Assembly: GCF_029522115.1 (NCBI RefSeq)
Contig: NZ_JAKWFK010000004.1
Span: forward strand, 434,001 to 498,000
DNA length: 64,000 nucleotides
Origin: Trinickia sp. Y13
GTDB lineage: Bacteria > Pseudomonadota > Gammaproteobacteria > Burkholderiales > Burkholderiaceae
Direction of reading: 5' to 3'
The notes beneath the pieces were generated by a model. The model worked only from the letters and a program-made list of their open reading frames with translations, had not been told where the DNA came from and did not search any database. The position numbers and the translations under genes were made by a program. The stretch's first letter is position 1. Every line of letters begins with the position of its first letter. Shown here one piece after another: positions 8,164-18,356 of the stretch.

Positions 8164-9750
8164 GTGAAATCGAATATTGGCGCGCAGCTTTCATTCAGAG
8201 CCCAGATGATTCTGCTGATGGTGAGCTTCGCAAGCTGTTTCCTGCTGTACGGCCTGTGCTCGCTGTTCGTCATCAAGGAACTGCGCGTGAACGGGCCGCT
8301 CTACGACAAGATCGTCCAAAACAAGGATCTGGTATCGGATATTCTTCCTCCGCCGGAGTACGTGATCGAGTCGTACCTCACATGCTTTCAGCTTGTCGGC
8401 GCGGAATCGGCGGACCAGTCGCGCCTGATCGATCAGCTTAAAGCGCTCAAGGCGGATTACGACGATCGGCATCGATACTGGGCCGGGCAACGCCTGAATC
8501 CTGACACTCGCAATGCCCTCATGGACAAGGCGCACCCTGCAGCGCTTGCGTTTTATCAGATCGTATTCACCGACTTCATTCCCGCTCTGCAGCGCGGAGA
8601 CAAGGCCGGCGCGCTCGACGCGTTGTCTCGCATCTCCCGGCAATACGAAATTCACCGGAAGGCGATCGATCAGGTGGTCGAACTCGCGACGAAGGATTCC
8701 AAGGCCGTGGAAGCCGAAGCCCGGGAGCGCACACAGGTGGGAAGCTGGACACTCCTCGTGATCTTCTTTGTAGCACTGGCCTCCAGCGTCGCAATTTCCC
8801 GTTTCATTGCCCGTCGCCTTCGCACGCAACTTGGCGGCGAACCGGCTTTGGCAACGAGCGTCGCCAGTCGGATCGCGGCCGGGGATTTGACGGTAAAGAT
8901 CGGTGCCGCGCCGGAAGATTCGCACAGCCTGATATCGACGATGCAAACGATGCGCGACAGTCTTACACGCATCGCGGCCGAAGTGCGGTCGGGCACCGAA
9001 AGTGTCACGACTGCCGCCAGTCAAATATCGGCAGGTAACTCCGATCTCTCGGCTCGCACCGAGGAGCAAGCCGCGTCGCTGGAGGAAACGGCAGCGAGCA
9101 TGGTTCGATTAACCGAAACAGTCAAGCAGAACGCGGACAACGCGCATCAGGCCAGCGCCCTGGCTTTGCGGGCCACCGACATATCCGCCGCCGGCAACGA
9201 TGCGGTGCAAGGTATGGTGCGGACGATCGGAGAAATCAGCGGAAGTTCGAGCAAGATTTCCGAGATCACAGGCACCATCGAAGGCATCGCGTTTCAGACC
9301 AACATCCTTGCGTTGAACGCGGCGGTGGAAGCGGCACGCGCAGGCGAGCAGGGACGAGGCTTTGCCGTCGTGGCGAGCGAGGTGCGCAGCTTGGCGCAGC
9401 GCTCGGCCGCTGCGGCAAAAGAGATCAAGGAACTGATCAACTCGTCTGTCGCGACGATCCAAGATGGCGCGCACCGAGCGGGCGAGGTGGGCGAAACGAT
9501 GGGGCAGGTGATGTATGCGATCAAGCAAGTGTCGGACATTGTCGCCGAAATCGCCGCGGCATCCGAGGAACAAAGCCGCGGCATCGAGCAAGTCAACCGA
9601 TCCATCGGTCAGATGGATGAGGTGACACAGCAAAACGCGGCACTCGTCGAGCAGGCCGCCGCCGCTGCGCAGTCGCTCGAAGAGCAGGCGGTCAAGCTTA
9701 AGTCCGCTGTTTCTGCATTCAAGCTCGCCGGCGACCGTGTGTCCTGCTAG
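8164..9750 (+). CDS. Methyl-accepting chemotaxis protein
   Basis: This 528-aa membrane chemoreceptor has a first transmembrane helix at about residues 12-34, a periplasmic helical sensor domain to about 190, a second membrane helix ([16 protein letters not shown]), a HAMP linker and a long cytoplasmic coiled coil. The hairpin-tip signature [18 protein letters not shown] and the flanking [19 protein letters not shown] are intact, so it should signal through CheA/CheW. The start is GTG at 8164 with GAGGAA upstream. It stands alone between a gene graveyard and the guanidine operon, so its ligand cannot be inferred. There is no clear C-terminal CheR-binding pentapeptide. Confidence 0.95.
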   Translation: MKSNIGAQLSFRAQMILLMVSFASCFLLYGLCSLFVIKELRVNGPLYDKIVQNKDLVSDILPPPEYVIESYLTCFQLVGAESADQSRLIDQLKALKADYDDRHRYWAGQRLNPDTRNALMDKAHPAALAFYQIVFTDFIPALQRGDKAGALDALSRISRQYEIHRKAIDQVVELATKDSKAVEAEARERTQVGSWTLLVIFFVALASSVAISRFIARRLRTQLGGEPALATSVASRIAAGDLTVKIGAAPEDSHSLISTMQTMRDSLTRIAAEVRSGTESVTTAASQISAGNSDLSARTEEQAASLEETAASMVRLTETVKQNADNAHQASALALRATDISAAGNDAVQGMVRTIGEISGSSSKISEITGTIEGIAFQTNILALNAAVEAARAGEQGRGFAVVASEVRSLAQRSAAAAKEIKELINSSVATIQDGAHRAGEVGETMGQVMYAIKQVSDIVAEIAAASEEQSRGIEQVNRSIGQMDEVTQQNAALVEQAAAAAQSLEEQAVKLKSAVSAFKLAGDRVSC

Positions 9751-9769
9751 CGCAGGGGTTAGGCTGATC

Positions 9770-11569
9770 CTACGCGTGGGCGAGCCATGCTCGCCAACCG
9801 CCAAACGCCGTGATGTCGGTCCCGGACTCCAGCCCATACGATTCGCACACGAACCCCGTAACCCACTCGCCATTTGACAGCTCGATCTTCCCTAGCGCAA
9901 GCGGAGAAGGAATGGTCGCGAGGAACGAACCCAATTCGAGGCTCGGCATTTCCCAGACCTCGATCGCAATCGCCGCGCCGCCGTCCGGCACTCGCCGCAG
10001 GCCGGGCCGCCAGGTGTTATCCGGCGTGGCTGCCAGCGCAGACAACCGATAACGCGGCGCAGTCTGGGTAGCTTCGACCAGGCGTGCGCCACGGCAAATC
10101 AAGTCACGATTGAGCGGCAAACCTTGCATATGCGCGCCACACACTGCGACCTTTACGCGATCGTTGTTTGCCAGGCGCCCATCGTTCGCATCGGGTGTTC
10201 CGCCACCGACGCATCGGATACCACTCATCCGTTGCAACGTGTCCGCCACGCTCAGGAGATACTGATCCGTGAATGCTCGGCTGAACACGGTGACGCCCCA
10301 CGGCAGACCATTCGCCATGAACGCAGTCGGCGTCGCGACGGCGGCATAGTCGAGCAGGTTCATGAAGTTCGTGTAGTAGCCGAGCAACGAGTTCGGCCCG
10401 ATGGGATCGCGTTCAAGCTCCGCGAGGGTAACGGGCCGCGGATACGTCGGCGTCAGAACGAAGTCGAGCGGTTCAAGCACCGCATCGCAGATCGCCTTCA
10501 ATGCCTGCAAGCGATATTGCGCACGAAAGAGTTCGACGGCGGTGGCGCCAGGCGCCTTCGCCAGCACGTCGCGAATAACCGGCAACACAGCCTCCCGGTC
10601 CGCTTCCAACAACTCACCGGCGACACTGTAGCGCTCCGCAACCCATGGTCCTTCGTAGAGCAGGCTCGCCGCTTCGACGAATGGCGCGAAGTCGATTTCG
10701 ACCGCCTCGCCGCCCGCCGCTTCGAGCGTCGCGCGAGCCTTCGCAAACAACGCGGGACTTTCGGTACAGCCAGCAAATTCGAGCTGCAACGGAACACCGA
10801 ATCGGAATCTACCGAGCTTGCCGAACGCGCGTGCATCGTTCCATTGCGGGTTCGTGCGGCTATAGGCGTCGCGACGATCGGCTTGGGCGGTGAGTGCGAG
10901 CAGTTCGCTGGCTTCGCGCGCGGAAGCCGTAAAGTACGTCATGCAATCGAGCGTCCGGCAGGCTGGCACGACACCGGCGGTCGACAGCAGCCCCTTGCTC
11001 GGCTTGAGTCCGACGAGATTGTTCAGTCCCGCCGGCACGCGGCCCGAGCCTGCGGTGTCAGTGCCTAGCGCGAAGCTCGCGACGCCCAGCGCGACGGCCA
11101 GCGCCGACCCCGCGCTTGAACCGCCCGAAGGATAGTCGGGATGCACACTGTTACGACACTTGCCGTACGGAGAGCGCGTGCCGTTCAAACCAGTCGCGAA
11201 CTGATCGAGATTCGCCTTGCCAAGCGGCACGGCGCCTAGCGCGATCAACTGCTGGACGAGTGTCGCGGAATCGGCGGGCATATAGGCGAAGCGGGGGCAG
11301 CCGGCCGTGGTCGGAACACCGGCCAAATCGATATTGTCCTTGATCGCGAAAGGAATACCGTACAGGGGCAATGCTTCGATATCCCGCGCTTCCAGCCAGC
11401 CCAGATACGGCGCGACTTCGGCTTCGGTCAAAAGATGGATGAACAGATGAAACTCGGGATTGAGCGCGGCGGCTTTCGCCAACAGGCCGCAGATCAGCTT
11501 GCGCGGCGTGAGCGTCCCGGCACGGTAAGCGGCCCGCAGCGTGGACAGGCGCAGATCGAGTGAAGACAT
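9770..11569 (-). CDS. atzF: Allophanate hydrolase
   Basis: This enzyme hydrolyses allophanate to ammonia and CO2, the last step of the operon's pathway. It is 599 aa from the ATG at 11569 (AGGACAAC ribosome site); the frame stays open upstream, but that part overlaps the end of the carboxylase gene. The amidase-signature domain carries the Ser-cisSer-Lys triad K77, S151 and S175 with the family spacing. A C-terminal domain of about 120 aa (VAVCGAHMQGLPLN to the end) is the typical AtzF extension. It lies 19 bp downstream of the carboxylase and is the last gene of the riboswitch-controlled operon. Confidence 0.95.
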   Translation of the reverse strand: MSSLDLRLSTLRAAYRAGTLTPRKLICGLLAKAAALNPEFHLFIHLLTEAEVAPYLGWLEARDIEALPLYGIPFAIKDNIDLAGVPTTAGCPRFAYMPADSATLVQQLIALGAVPLGKANLDQFATGLNGTRSPYGKCRNSVHPDYPSGGSSAGSALAVALGVASFALGTDTAGSGRVPAGLNNLVGLKPSKGLLSTAGVVPACRTLDCMTYFTASAREASELLALTAQADRRDAYSRTNPQWNDARAFGKLGRFRFGVPLQLEFAGCTESPALFAKARATLEAAGGEAVEIDFAPFVEAASLLYEGPWVAERYSVAGELLEADREAVLPVIRDVLAKAPGATAVELFRAQYRLQALKAICDAVLEPLDFVLTPTYPRPVTLAELERDPIGPNSLLGYYTNFMNLLDYAAVATPTAFMANGLPWGVTVFSRAFTDQYLLSVADTLQRMSGIRCVGGGTPDANDGRLANNDRVKVAVCGAHMQGLPLNRDLICRGARLVEATQTAPRYRLSALAATPDNTWRPGLRRVPDGGAAIAIEVWEMPSLELGSFLATIPSPLALGKIELSNGEWVTGFVCESYGLESGTDITAFGGWRAWLAHA

Positions 11570-11588
11570 AAGCGTTGTCCTGGGATAA

Positions 11589-14500
11589 TCAAACACGTTT
11601 GATGACAGCAACCCTTTGCCCCGCGCGCACCGGCGAACCGGGCGTGACATGAATGTCCCCGATCGTCCCCTCACACGGTGCATACACGGAAATTTCCATC
11701 TTCATCGACTCGATGATGAGCAGCGTGTCGCCTGCCTCGACCCTATCGCCGGGCGATACCCGCACCTGCCAGAGGCTGCCGGCAATCTCGCTCTCCACCG
11801 CAATCTCACCGTCTTGCAGCGGTGCTGATTCCGCACGCTCAACGACCGCCACGTCGAAAGCCTCCTGCGCCGCTCCAGCTTCGCGCCAGCGCTCGCGCTC
11901 GGCCTGAAACGCGGCTTGCTGGCACGCGCGGAACTGCTGGATGCCGCCGGATTCGCGCTCGAGAAACGTTTGATAGTCGGCCAGCGACAACTCGGTCTCA
12001 TCGATCTTCAACGGATAACGGCCGAGCGGGAAGTCCGCACGGATACGCAGCAATTCGTCGGCCGAAACTTCATAGAAGCGGATTTGGTCGAAGAAGCGCA
12101 ATAGATACGGCCGCCCCGCGAAATCCGCGACGTCGCGATAGCGGTTCCACATCTGCAACGTGCGTCCAACGAACTGATAGCCGCCCGGCCCTTCCATCCC
12201 ATACACGCATAGATACGCGCCGCCGATGCCGACCGAATTCTCCGCCGTCCACGTGCGCGCCGGGTTGTATTTGGTCGTCACGAGCCGGTGCCGCGGATCG
12301 AGCGGCGTCGCGACCGGCGCACCGAGATACACGTCGCCGAGCCCCATCACAAGGTAGCTGGCGTCGAAGACGATCTGTTTGACGGCATCGATTGAATCGA
12401 GGCCGTTGATGCGGCGGATAAACTCGAGATTGCTTGGACACCACGGTGCGTCCTTGCGCACTGTCGTCATGTATTTGTCGATCGCAAGCCGGCACGCGGG
12501 ATCGTCCCACGACAACGGCAAATGCACGATCCGCGACGGCACCCGCAAATCCTTCTGCAACAAAACGCCCTGCCACGCGCGCTCGACGATCGCGAGCAAC
12601 GTCGACAGCGGCAGGCTTTCAGGCTGATAGTGAATCTGCAGCGAGCGGATGCCGGGCGTCAGATCGATCACGCCGGGCAGCCCCATCGTTTCGAGCGACT
12701 GCATCAGCGCATGGCCCCGGAAGCGCAACACGAGATCGAGCTCGGTCGGACCGATTTCGAGTAGCAGATGCGTGTCGCCGGAAACGCGTGCAACCAGCCG
12801 CTCACGATCCTCCCCGATATCGAGGACGATAGGCGACGTACGCGCCGCGACCTTGGTGAATGCCGGTTCCTCCTCGAACTCGAGCGTCCGCAATTCACTT
12901 AGGCGCTGGCGTGCGGCCCCGCGTGCTTCGTCGATCCGCACCGGCACGAACCGCACCTTGTCGCCGGCCTTCAACTGGCCGACTTGCCATAGATCCGCCT
13001 CGATGATCGTTACCGGACAGACGAAGCCGCCAAGGCTCGGACCGTCGGGTCCGAGAATCACGGGCATATCGCCGGTGAAATCGACGGCACCGACCGCATA
13101 CGGGTTGTCGTGAATGTTCGAAGGATGCAGCCCCGCCTCACCGCCGTCCTCGCGCGACCACTCGGGCGCCGGTCCGATCAGACGCACACCGGTGCGGCTC
13201 GAGTTGAAATGGACCTCCCATTCGGTGTCGAAAAACTGTTCGATATAACGCGGGCTGAAGTACTCCGGCGCGCCGTGCGGACCGTAGATGACACGCAACG
13301 TGCGCACGGCTTCCAGCACGGGAATGTCGGGCAGCACCGCGCCCGCACGCTCATCCTGCAACGGATGAAGATGCAGCACATCGCCCGCACGAAGCGCTCG
13401 CCCGCCATGCCCGCCGAACTGGCCGAGCGTGAAGGTGCTGCGGCTGCCGAGATACACCGCGACATCGAAGCCGCCGCGCACGCACAGGTAGGCGCGCGCG
13501 CCCACGCCGCGAATCGTGCCGAGCTCGAGCGTCGAACCCGCGGCAACGAGGAGCGTCGTGTTCAACGGCTGTTCGATACCGTCGAGCAGCACCGGCAGAT
13601 TCGCGCCCGTCACGGCGACGACGGCGTCCGCGTTGAAACGCAACGTCGGACCACTCATCGTAATTTCGAGCGCGGCTGCGTCGGCGTCGTTGCCGAGAAG
13701 CCGATTGCCGAGCCGCAGCGCACGGTCGTCCATCGGGCCGGACGGCGGAATGCCGACCGCCCAATAACCGAGGCGACCCGGATAATCCTGCACGGTCGTT
13801 TGCGTGCCGCCGCGGACGACTTCGACCGTGCTCGCTCGATACTCGAGCGCCTCAAGGCAGCGCGTCCACGGGTTGCCCGACGCGAACGGGTGGTCGTCGA
13901 GGATCTGCCGCAGATAGTCGCGGTTCGTCTCCACGCCATAGATGCGCGTGCTGCGCAACGCGTCGGTGAGCGCGTGGCGCGCCGCGTCGCGCGTTGGCGA
14001 CCACGCAATCATCTTTGCCAGCATCGGATCGAAATAGGGCGGCACTTCGCAGCCCGCATCGATCCACGTATCGATGCGCAGCGCGCGGCCGTCGGCGCAC
14101 GGAAGCGCGACGTCGGTCAGCAAGCCCGGGCTCGGCTTGAAATCGCGGCCGGGGTCTTCGGCGTAGAGACGCGCTTGAATCGCATGCCCCCGGGGTTTCA
14201 ACCCCGCCGCGAGTTCCTGCAACGGCGCGAGCGCGCCCGCCGCCAGTTCGATCATCCAACGCACCAGATCGACACCCCATACCTGCTCAGTCACGCCATG
14301 CTCGACCTGCAGGCGCGTATTCACCTCGAGGAAGTAAAACTGTTGCGTAGCGCTGTCATAGACGAATTCGACCGTGCCGGCCGAGCGATAACCGACCGCT
14401 TTCGCGAGCTTCACGGCCGCACCGCACAATGCAGCCGAGACGCCGTCCGGCAGATTGGGCGCTGGCGTTTCTTCGAGCACTTTCTGGTTGCGCCGCTGCA

Positions 14501-15188
14501 CCGAACAGTCACGCACGCCGAGGGCGATCGCGTCGCCGCGGCCGTCGCCGAACACCTGCACTTCCAAGTGCCGCGCTCGCTCGATGTACTTTTCGAGGAA
14601 CACGCCCGCATCGCTGAAGTTGTTCTGGCCGAGCCGCTTCACCACCTCGAAATGCGCACTCAACTCCTCGACGCTCCAGCACACCCGCATGCCGATACCG
14701 CCGCCCCCCGCCGTGCTCTTGAGCATCACGGGATAGCCGATTGCCGCCGCTGCGGTTAGTGCATCGGCCAGGCCGTTGAGCAAGCCCGTGCCATTGAGCA
14801 TCGGCACACCTTCGCGCGCCGCAATCTCGCGGGCCGTGTGCTTCGGACCAAACGCCCGCAATTGGCCCGGCGTCGGTCCGATGAATGCGATGCCTGCGGC
14901 TTCGCACGCTTCGCCGAACGCTGCGTTCTCCGACAGAAATCCGTAGCCCGGATGGATGGCCTGTACGTTTTCGCGGCGGGCGATCGCGAGGAGCTTTTCC
15001 GTGTCGAGGTAGGTGGCTGAGGCCGGGCCATCGCCAAGACCGCACGCGATAGGCGCCTCGCTCACATGACGGCTCGCACGATCCGCTTCCGCATAGACGG
15101 CCACGCCTGTTACATCGAGTTCGCGCAGCGTTCTGAGGATGCGGCACGCAATGGCGCCGCGGTTGGCTATCAGGATTTTCTCGAACAT
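11589..15188 (-). CDS. Biotin-dependent urea/guanidine carboxylase
   Basis: This 1199-aa enzyme uses ATP, bicarbonate and biotin to carboxylate urea or guanidine. The domains are biotin carboxylase (1-450, with GGGGIGM and FLEVNTRLQVEH), a KipA/KipI-like carboxyltransferase (about 455-1000, with GPDGPSLGGFVC) and a biotin carrier (about 1125-1199) with the biotinylated K1163 in ESMKME. D703, in AVDFTGD, falls where fungal urea carboxylases have Asn (INFTGD); from memory of the literature, Asp there marks guanidine carboxylases. Together with the guanidine-I riboswitch and carboxyguanidine-deiminase-type partners, guanidine is the more likely substrate. The protein is full length and nothing looks broken. 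Confidence 0.93.
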   Translation of the reverse strand: MFEKILIANRGAIACRILRTLRELDVTGVAVYAEADRASRHVSEAPIACGLGDGPASATYLDTEKLLAIARRENVQAIHPGYGFLSENAAFGEACEAAGIAFIGPTPGQLRAFGPKHTAREIAAREGVPMLNGTGLLNGLADALTAAAAIGYPVMLKSTAGGGGIGMRVCWSVEELSAHFEVVKRLGQNNFSDAGVFLEKYIERARHLEVQVFGDGRGDAIALGVRDCSVQRRNQKVLEETPAPNLPDGVSAALCGAAVKLAKAVGYRSAGTVEFVYDSATQQFYFLEVNTRLQVEHGVTEQVWGVDLVRWMIELAAGALAPLQELAAGLKPRGHAIQARLYAEDPGRDFKPSPGLLTDVALPCADGRALRIDTWIDAGCEVPPYFDPMLAKMIAWSPTRDAARHALTDALRSTRIYGVETNRDYLRQILDDHPFASGNPWTRCLEALEYRASTVEVVRGGTQTTVQDYPGRLGYWAVGIPPSGPMDDRALRLGNRLLGNDADAAALEITMSGPTLRFNADAVVAVTGANLPVLLDGIEQPLNTTLLVAAGSTLELGTIRGVGARAYLCVRGGFDVAVYLGSRSTFTLGQFGGHGGRALRAGDVLHLHPLQDERAGAVLPDIPVLEAVRTLRVIYGPHGAPEYFSPRYIEQFFDTEWEVHFNSSRTGVRLIGPAPEWSREDGGEAGLHPSNIHDNPYAVGAVDFTGDMPVILGPDGPSLGGFVCPVTIIEADLWQVGQLKAGDKVRFVPVRIDEARGAARQRLSELRTLEFEEEPAFTKVAARTSPIVLDIGEDRERLVARVSGDTHLLLEIGPTELDLVLRFRGHALMQSLETMGLPGVIDLTPGIRSLQIHYQPESLPLSTLLAIVERAWQGVLLQKDLRVPSRIVHLPLSWDDPACRLAIDKYMTTVRKDAPWCPSNLEFIRRINGLDSIDAVKQIVFDASYLVMGLGDVYLGAPVATPLDPRHRLVTTKYNPARTWTAENSVGIGGAYLCVYGMEGPGGYQFVGRTLQMWNRYRDVADFAGRPYLLRFFDQIRFYEVSADELLRIRADFPLGRYPLKIDETELSLADYQTFLERESGGIQQFRACQQAAFQAERERWREAGAAQEAFDVAVVERAESAPLQDGEIAVESEIAGSLWQVRVSPGDRVEAGDTLLIIESMKMEISVYAPCEGTIGDIHVTPGSPVRAGQRVAVIKRV

Positions 15189-15340
15189 GAGAGGGGACTA
15201 ATTCATGGGCGGGCCGTCCCGCCACGTAGGCATTGCATGCCGCGGTCGTCCGCGGCAGGGAACGTCTCAGCGATTCGCGTGCATCGGTTGTACACGCGTG
15301 CGGGTGACGCATCCTCCGGATGCGAACCTGCGAAAACGCT

Positions 15341-15982
15341 TCAGTTCCAAATCAGCAGTTCCGCGGGCGTCGGGTTATAGGCATTGCACGGATTGTTCAA
15401 CTGCGGGCAGTTGGAGATCAGCACGATCACATCCATTTCCGCGCGCAATTCGACATACTTGCCCGGGGCCGAGATGCCGTCTTCGAATGTCAGACCGCCT
15501 TCCGACGTCACCGGCACGTTCATGAAGAAGTTGATGTTCGCGCCGATATCCTGCTTCGACAAACGTCCGTCGCGCGCGCAAGCGCGCAGGTAGTTGTCGC
15601 GGCAGCTATGCATGTACCGCTTTTCGAGCGCATAGCGCACCGTGTTGCTCTCCTGCGCACAGGCGCCGCCGAGCGTGTCGTGGCGGCCGCAGGTATCGGC
15701 AACGATCGTCAGCATCGGATTGCCGAGGTTCGAATACAGCACGGTGCCCGTCGTCAAATAGAGGCTTTGCTGCCGACGCAGCGTTCGTTGCGGGTCGAAA
15801 CGCTCACGCGGATTCGCGAGCCCGTAGAACAGCGTATCGACCGCCTGATTGCCTTCCAGATCGAGAATGCGCAGCGTCTGCCCGGCTTTCAGTTCGTGAA
15901 GCCACGGCTCGCCAGCCGCGAGCGTCTCGCGATAGACCGCGTGTTCGGGGCATTTGTCGCTGACTGTAAGCGTCGTTGTCAT
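15341..15982 (-). CDS. Urea-carboxylase-associated protein 2; carboxyguanidine deiminase subunit
   Basis: This 213-aa protein of the DUF1989 family is usually annotated urea amidolyase-associated protein 2. Homologues pair with the adjacent DUF1989 protein to form the deiminase CgdAB, which converts carboxyguanidine to allophanate (established for related clusters, inferred here). Family motifs include [29 protein letters not shown] and NFFMNVPV. The ATG at 15982 has GGAG nine bases upstream; a GTG five codons earlier is possible. It starts just after the stop of its partner. A gap of about 150 bp separates it from the carboxylase gene. Confidence 0.9.
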   Translation of the reverse strand: MTTTLTVSDKCPEHAVYRETLAAGEPWLHELKAGQTLRILDLEGNQAVDTLFYGLANPRERFDPQRTLRRQQSLYLTTGTVLYSNLGNPMLTIVADTCGRHDTLGGACAQESNTVRYALEKRYMHSCRDNYLRACARDGRLSKQDIGANINFFMNVPVTSEGGLTFEDGISAPGKYVELRAEMDVIVLISNCPQLNNPCNAYNPTPAELLIWN

Positions 15983-15997
15983 GGTGTCAGGCTCCAC

Positions 15998-16702
15998 TCA
16001 AAGGAAAAAGCGGTCCGTGTTGATAAAGCCGCGCACATTTTCCTCACATGAGGTTCGGCAAAGCTCGGCTACGCTGCGCTCCGCGCGACTCAACGCAAGC
16101 CTGACCGGCTTGGGTTCGTAATGCGGATTCGGATCGAGCGGATGCTGGATCGCTGTGAGCACGACGAGCGTGTTCATCGGCGCATACAGGTCGACGTAAT
16201 CGCCGGCCTTCGAATTGCCGGGCACGAAACTCAAGGCCCCGGCGTCGGTGACATCGACACGGCTAAACAAATTGAGCGTCATCAGAAGGTCCGAGATGCC
16301 CAGCCCCCACTTGCCCATTTCGACAAGCAGGTTGTCGGTGCCATTGCGATAGAACGCATTGCGCAGCTCCTGATAGCGTCCCGTGCCGTACCGCTCATGC
16401 ACTTCGTCGGCATTGGACACACCGCCGATGGCGTCGTGCCAACCGCAAGTGTCCGCGACGATCGCGGCAAGCACGCGGCCCATATCGGAATAAAGACAAT
16501 GACCCGCGGTCAATTTCGCCGTGTGTTGGCACTTCAGGGTGTCCGGGAGATTGAGCCGTTCGCTCTTCTCGCTGGCGTTGATCAACATCAAGCTGACGTT
16601 CGCGCCGCCGCGCAAATCCATGATGCGCAACGACTGACCGCGCTTGACGATCAGCGATGCGTGGCCGCCGCCGGGGACGGTCTCTTCGAGTAGAAAATCC
16701 AT
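15998..16702 (-). CDS. Urea-carboxylase-associated protein 1; carboxyguanidine deiminase subunit
   Basis: This 234-aa DUF1989 protein is the second member of the deiminase-type pair. It shares the fold motifs with its neighbour (RIMDLRGGANVSLMLIN, CGWHDAIGGV, NLFSRVDV), so the two genes look like an old tandem duplication. The start is ATG 16702 with GGGAG upstream; the frame remains open for 62 more codons into the ATPase gene, but that is not a credible N-terminus. It is placed between the transporter ATPase (16 bp gap) and the second subunit. Confidence 0.9.
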   Translation of the reverse strand: MDFLLEETVPGGGHASLIVKRGQSLRIMDLRGGANVSLMLINASEKSERLNLPDTLKCQHTAKLTAGHCLYSDMGRVLAAIVADTCGWHDAIGGVSNADEVHERYGTGRYQELRNAFYRNGTDNLLVEMGKWGLGISDLLMTLNLFSRVDVTDAGALSFVPGNSKAGDYVDLYAPMNTLVVLTAIQHPLDPNPHYEPKPVRLALSRAERSVAELCRTSCEENVRGFINTDRFFL

Positions 16703-16718
16703 GTTGTGAGGACTCCCG

Positions 16719-17510
16719 TTAAGCTGAGACCGCTGCGACACGCGACGCGCCTTCCACCGTGGCTCGAGCCTTATGGACGGACGACGCGGAGTCGCGACTG
16801 TGGTCCAGCGCAATGTTGTAGGTAATGCGCGCGCCATAAGCGCCGGGCGCCTGAGGATCGACACGGACCTTGTCGAATACCAGGACACGGCTGCCGAGCG
16901 TGAAGCCTTCTTTTAGGTCATGCGTGACCATGAAGATCGTCAGTTTCGATTCGCGCCACAGGTCCAGCAGCAAGTCGTGCATATCCTTGCGGATGCCGGG
17001 ATCGAGCGCGCCGAACGGCTCATCGAGCAGCAATACGCGCGGCTTCATCATGAGCGCCTGGGCAATCGCGAGACGCTGCTGCATGCCGCCCGACAGTTGC
17101 TGCGGATACTTGTCCAACGCGGCGCCGAGGCCAACACGTTCGAGCATTGCTACGGCTTCGTCACGCGCCGCACGCCGCCGTGCACCGAACAGACGCCCCA
17201 TCAACCTCGCTCGCGGCAATTCGAGCCCCAGCGTTACATTGCTAAGCACGCTCAGATGGTCGAATACGGAATAGCGCTGAAACACCACACCGCGATGTGC
17301 ATCGGGTTCGCGCGGCAAGCGTTCGCCGTCGAGCAGAATCTCGCCGCGCGTCGCGTGTTCTTGGCCGAGCAACAGCCGCAGAAAGGTGGACTTGCCGCAC
17401 CCCGACGCACCGACCATCGAACAGAACTCGCCCTCTTCTATCCGCAGGTTCAATCGTTCGAGCACGACCTGGTCCCCGTATTCCTTCCAGACGTTGCGAA
17501 CTTCGATCAT
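16719..17510 (-). CDS. ABC transporter ATP-binding protein (guanidine/urea-type uptake)
   Basis: This 263-aa ATPase of the nitrate/sulfonate/taurine class energises uptake. It has Walker A GASGCGKS, the Q-loop at FQRYSVFD, the signature LSGGMQQR and Walker B VLLLDEPFGALD, followed by the H-loop MVTHD. The ATG at 17510 overlaps the permease stop by 4 bp. An upstream open frame exists but lies inside the permease gene. The cluster position points to import of the operon's nitrogen substrate. Confidence 0.93.
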   Translation of the reverse strand: MIEVRNVWKEYGDQVVLERLNLRIEEGEFCSMVGASGCGKSTFLRLLLGQEHATRGEILLDGERLPREPDAHRGVVFQRYSVFDHLSVLSNVTLGLELPRARLMGRLFGARRRAARDEAVAMLERVGLGAALDKYPQQLSGGMQQRLAIAQALMMKPRVLLLDEPFGALDPGIRKDMHDLLLDLWRESKLTIFMVTHDLKEGFTLGSRVLVFDKVRVDPQAPGAYGARITYNIALDHSRDSASSVHKARATVEGASRVAAVSA

Positions 17511-18322
17511 CGCGCGCCCCCGCCATACCAGGGGAACGACCATTGCGTGAGGCGCCGTAGCAGTTCGTCGGCGAGCCACGCGAGCAGCGTGATCCACGCG
17601 ACGTAAGGCAAGATGACATCCATCGCAAGATAGCGGCGCATCAGAAAAATGCGGTAGCCGAGGCCGTCCGTCGAAGCGATCGCTTCCGCCGCGATCAGAA
17701 ACAGCCACGCCGCGCCGAGCGAGAGACGCATCGCGACCAGCAAGCGCGGCAGCACTTGCGGCAACACCAAGCGTAGGACCAAGGTCCAACTCGTCGCGCC
17801 AAGGGTCTGCGCCTTGACCCACAACTCCGTAGGTATCTCGCGGATGCGCGCGTGCAGATCGCGGATGATCATCGGCGTAATGCCGACCACGATGAGCACC
17901 ACTTTCGACAACTCGTCGAGCCCGAACACGATGAAGAGGATGGGCAGCACCGCGAGCGGCGGAATCATCGAAAACACCGTAATGAACGGTGAAAACGTTG
18001 CGCTCGCCATTGGAAAAGCGCCTGTTGCGATGGCCGCTACCAAGGCGATCGCGGCACTGACGACGAGGCCGATGCCGAGTCGCCTCAAGCTCGACACGGT
18101 ATCGTCCCAGAGCAGATACTCGCCCGTGCGCTTGTCCTCGTTGAATGCCATTTCCTTGACGGCATCGACCATTTGCGCGGCGCTCGGCAGCAGTTTGTCA
18201 TCGGGATTGACCGCGAGCCGCATCGACGACCCGGTGAAATAGACCGCCATCAACATGATGAACGGCAGCAACAGCAGCATCAGACCGCCGCTTCGGCTGG
18301 GGTGTCGATTGATGAATCGCAT
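17507..18322 (-). CDS. ABC transporter permease (SsuC/TauC-type)
   Basis: This 271-aa inner-membrane protein has about six predicted helices. The first is at residues 14-32 (LMLLLLPFIMLMAVYF), and the EAA loop region follows TLGATSWTLVLRLVLPQVLPRL, which contacts the ATPase. The length and the periplasmic insert after helix 1 fit permeases linked to urea/guanidine carboxylase operons. It overlaps the ATPase gene (ATGA) and lies 34 bp downstream of the binding-protein gene. Confidence 0.92.
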   Translation of the reverse strand: MRFINRHPSRSGGLMLLLLPFIMLMAVYFTGSSMRLAVNPDDKLLPSAAQMVDAVKEMAFNEDKRTGEYLLWDDTVSSLRRLGIGLVVSAAIALVAAIATGAFPMASATFSPFITVFSMIPPLAVLPILFIVFGLDELSKVVLIVVGITPMIIRDLHARIREIPTELWVKAQTLGATSWTLVLRLVLPQVLPRLLVAMRLSLGAAWLFLIAAEAIASTDGLGYRIFLMRRYLAMDVILPYVAWITLLAWLADELLRRLTQWSFPWYGGGAR

Positions 18323-18356
18323 GGATGCGTCCCTCTTCGAATGCGGGGTGTTCGGG

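Noticed and set aside
13110-14759. Long (549-codon) plus-strand open frame
   Set aside because: It lies wholly opposite the carboxylase gene, has arginine- and histidine-rich composition typical of antisense frames in GC-rich genes, and has no motif.
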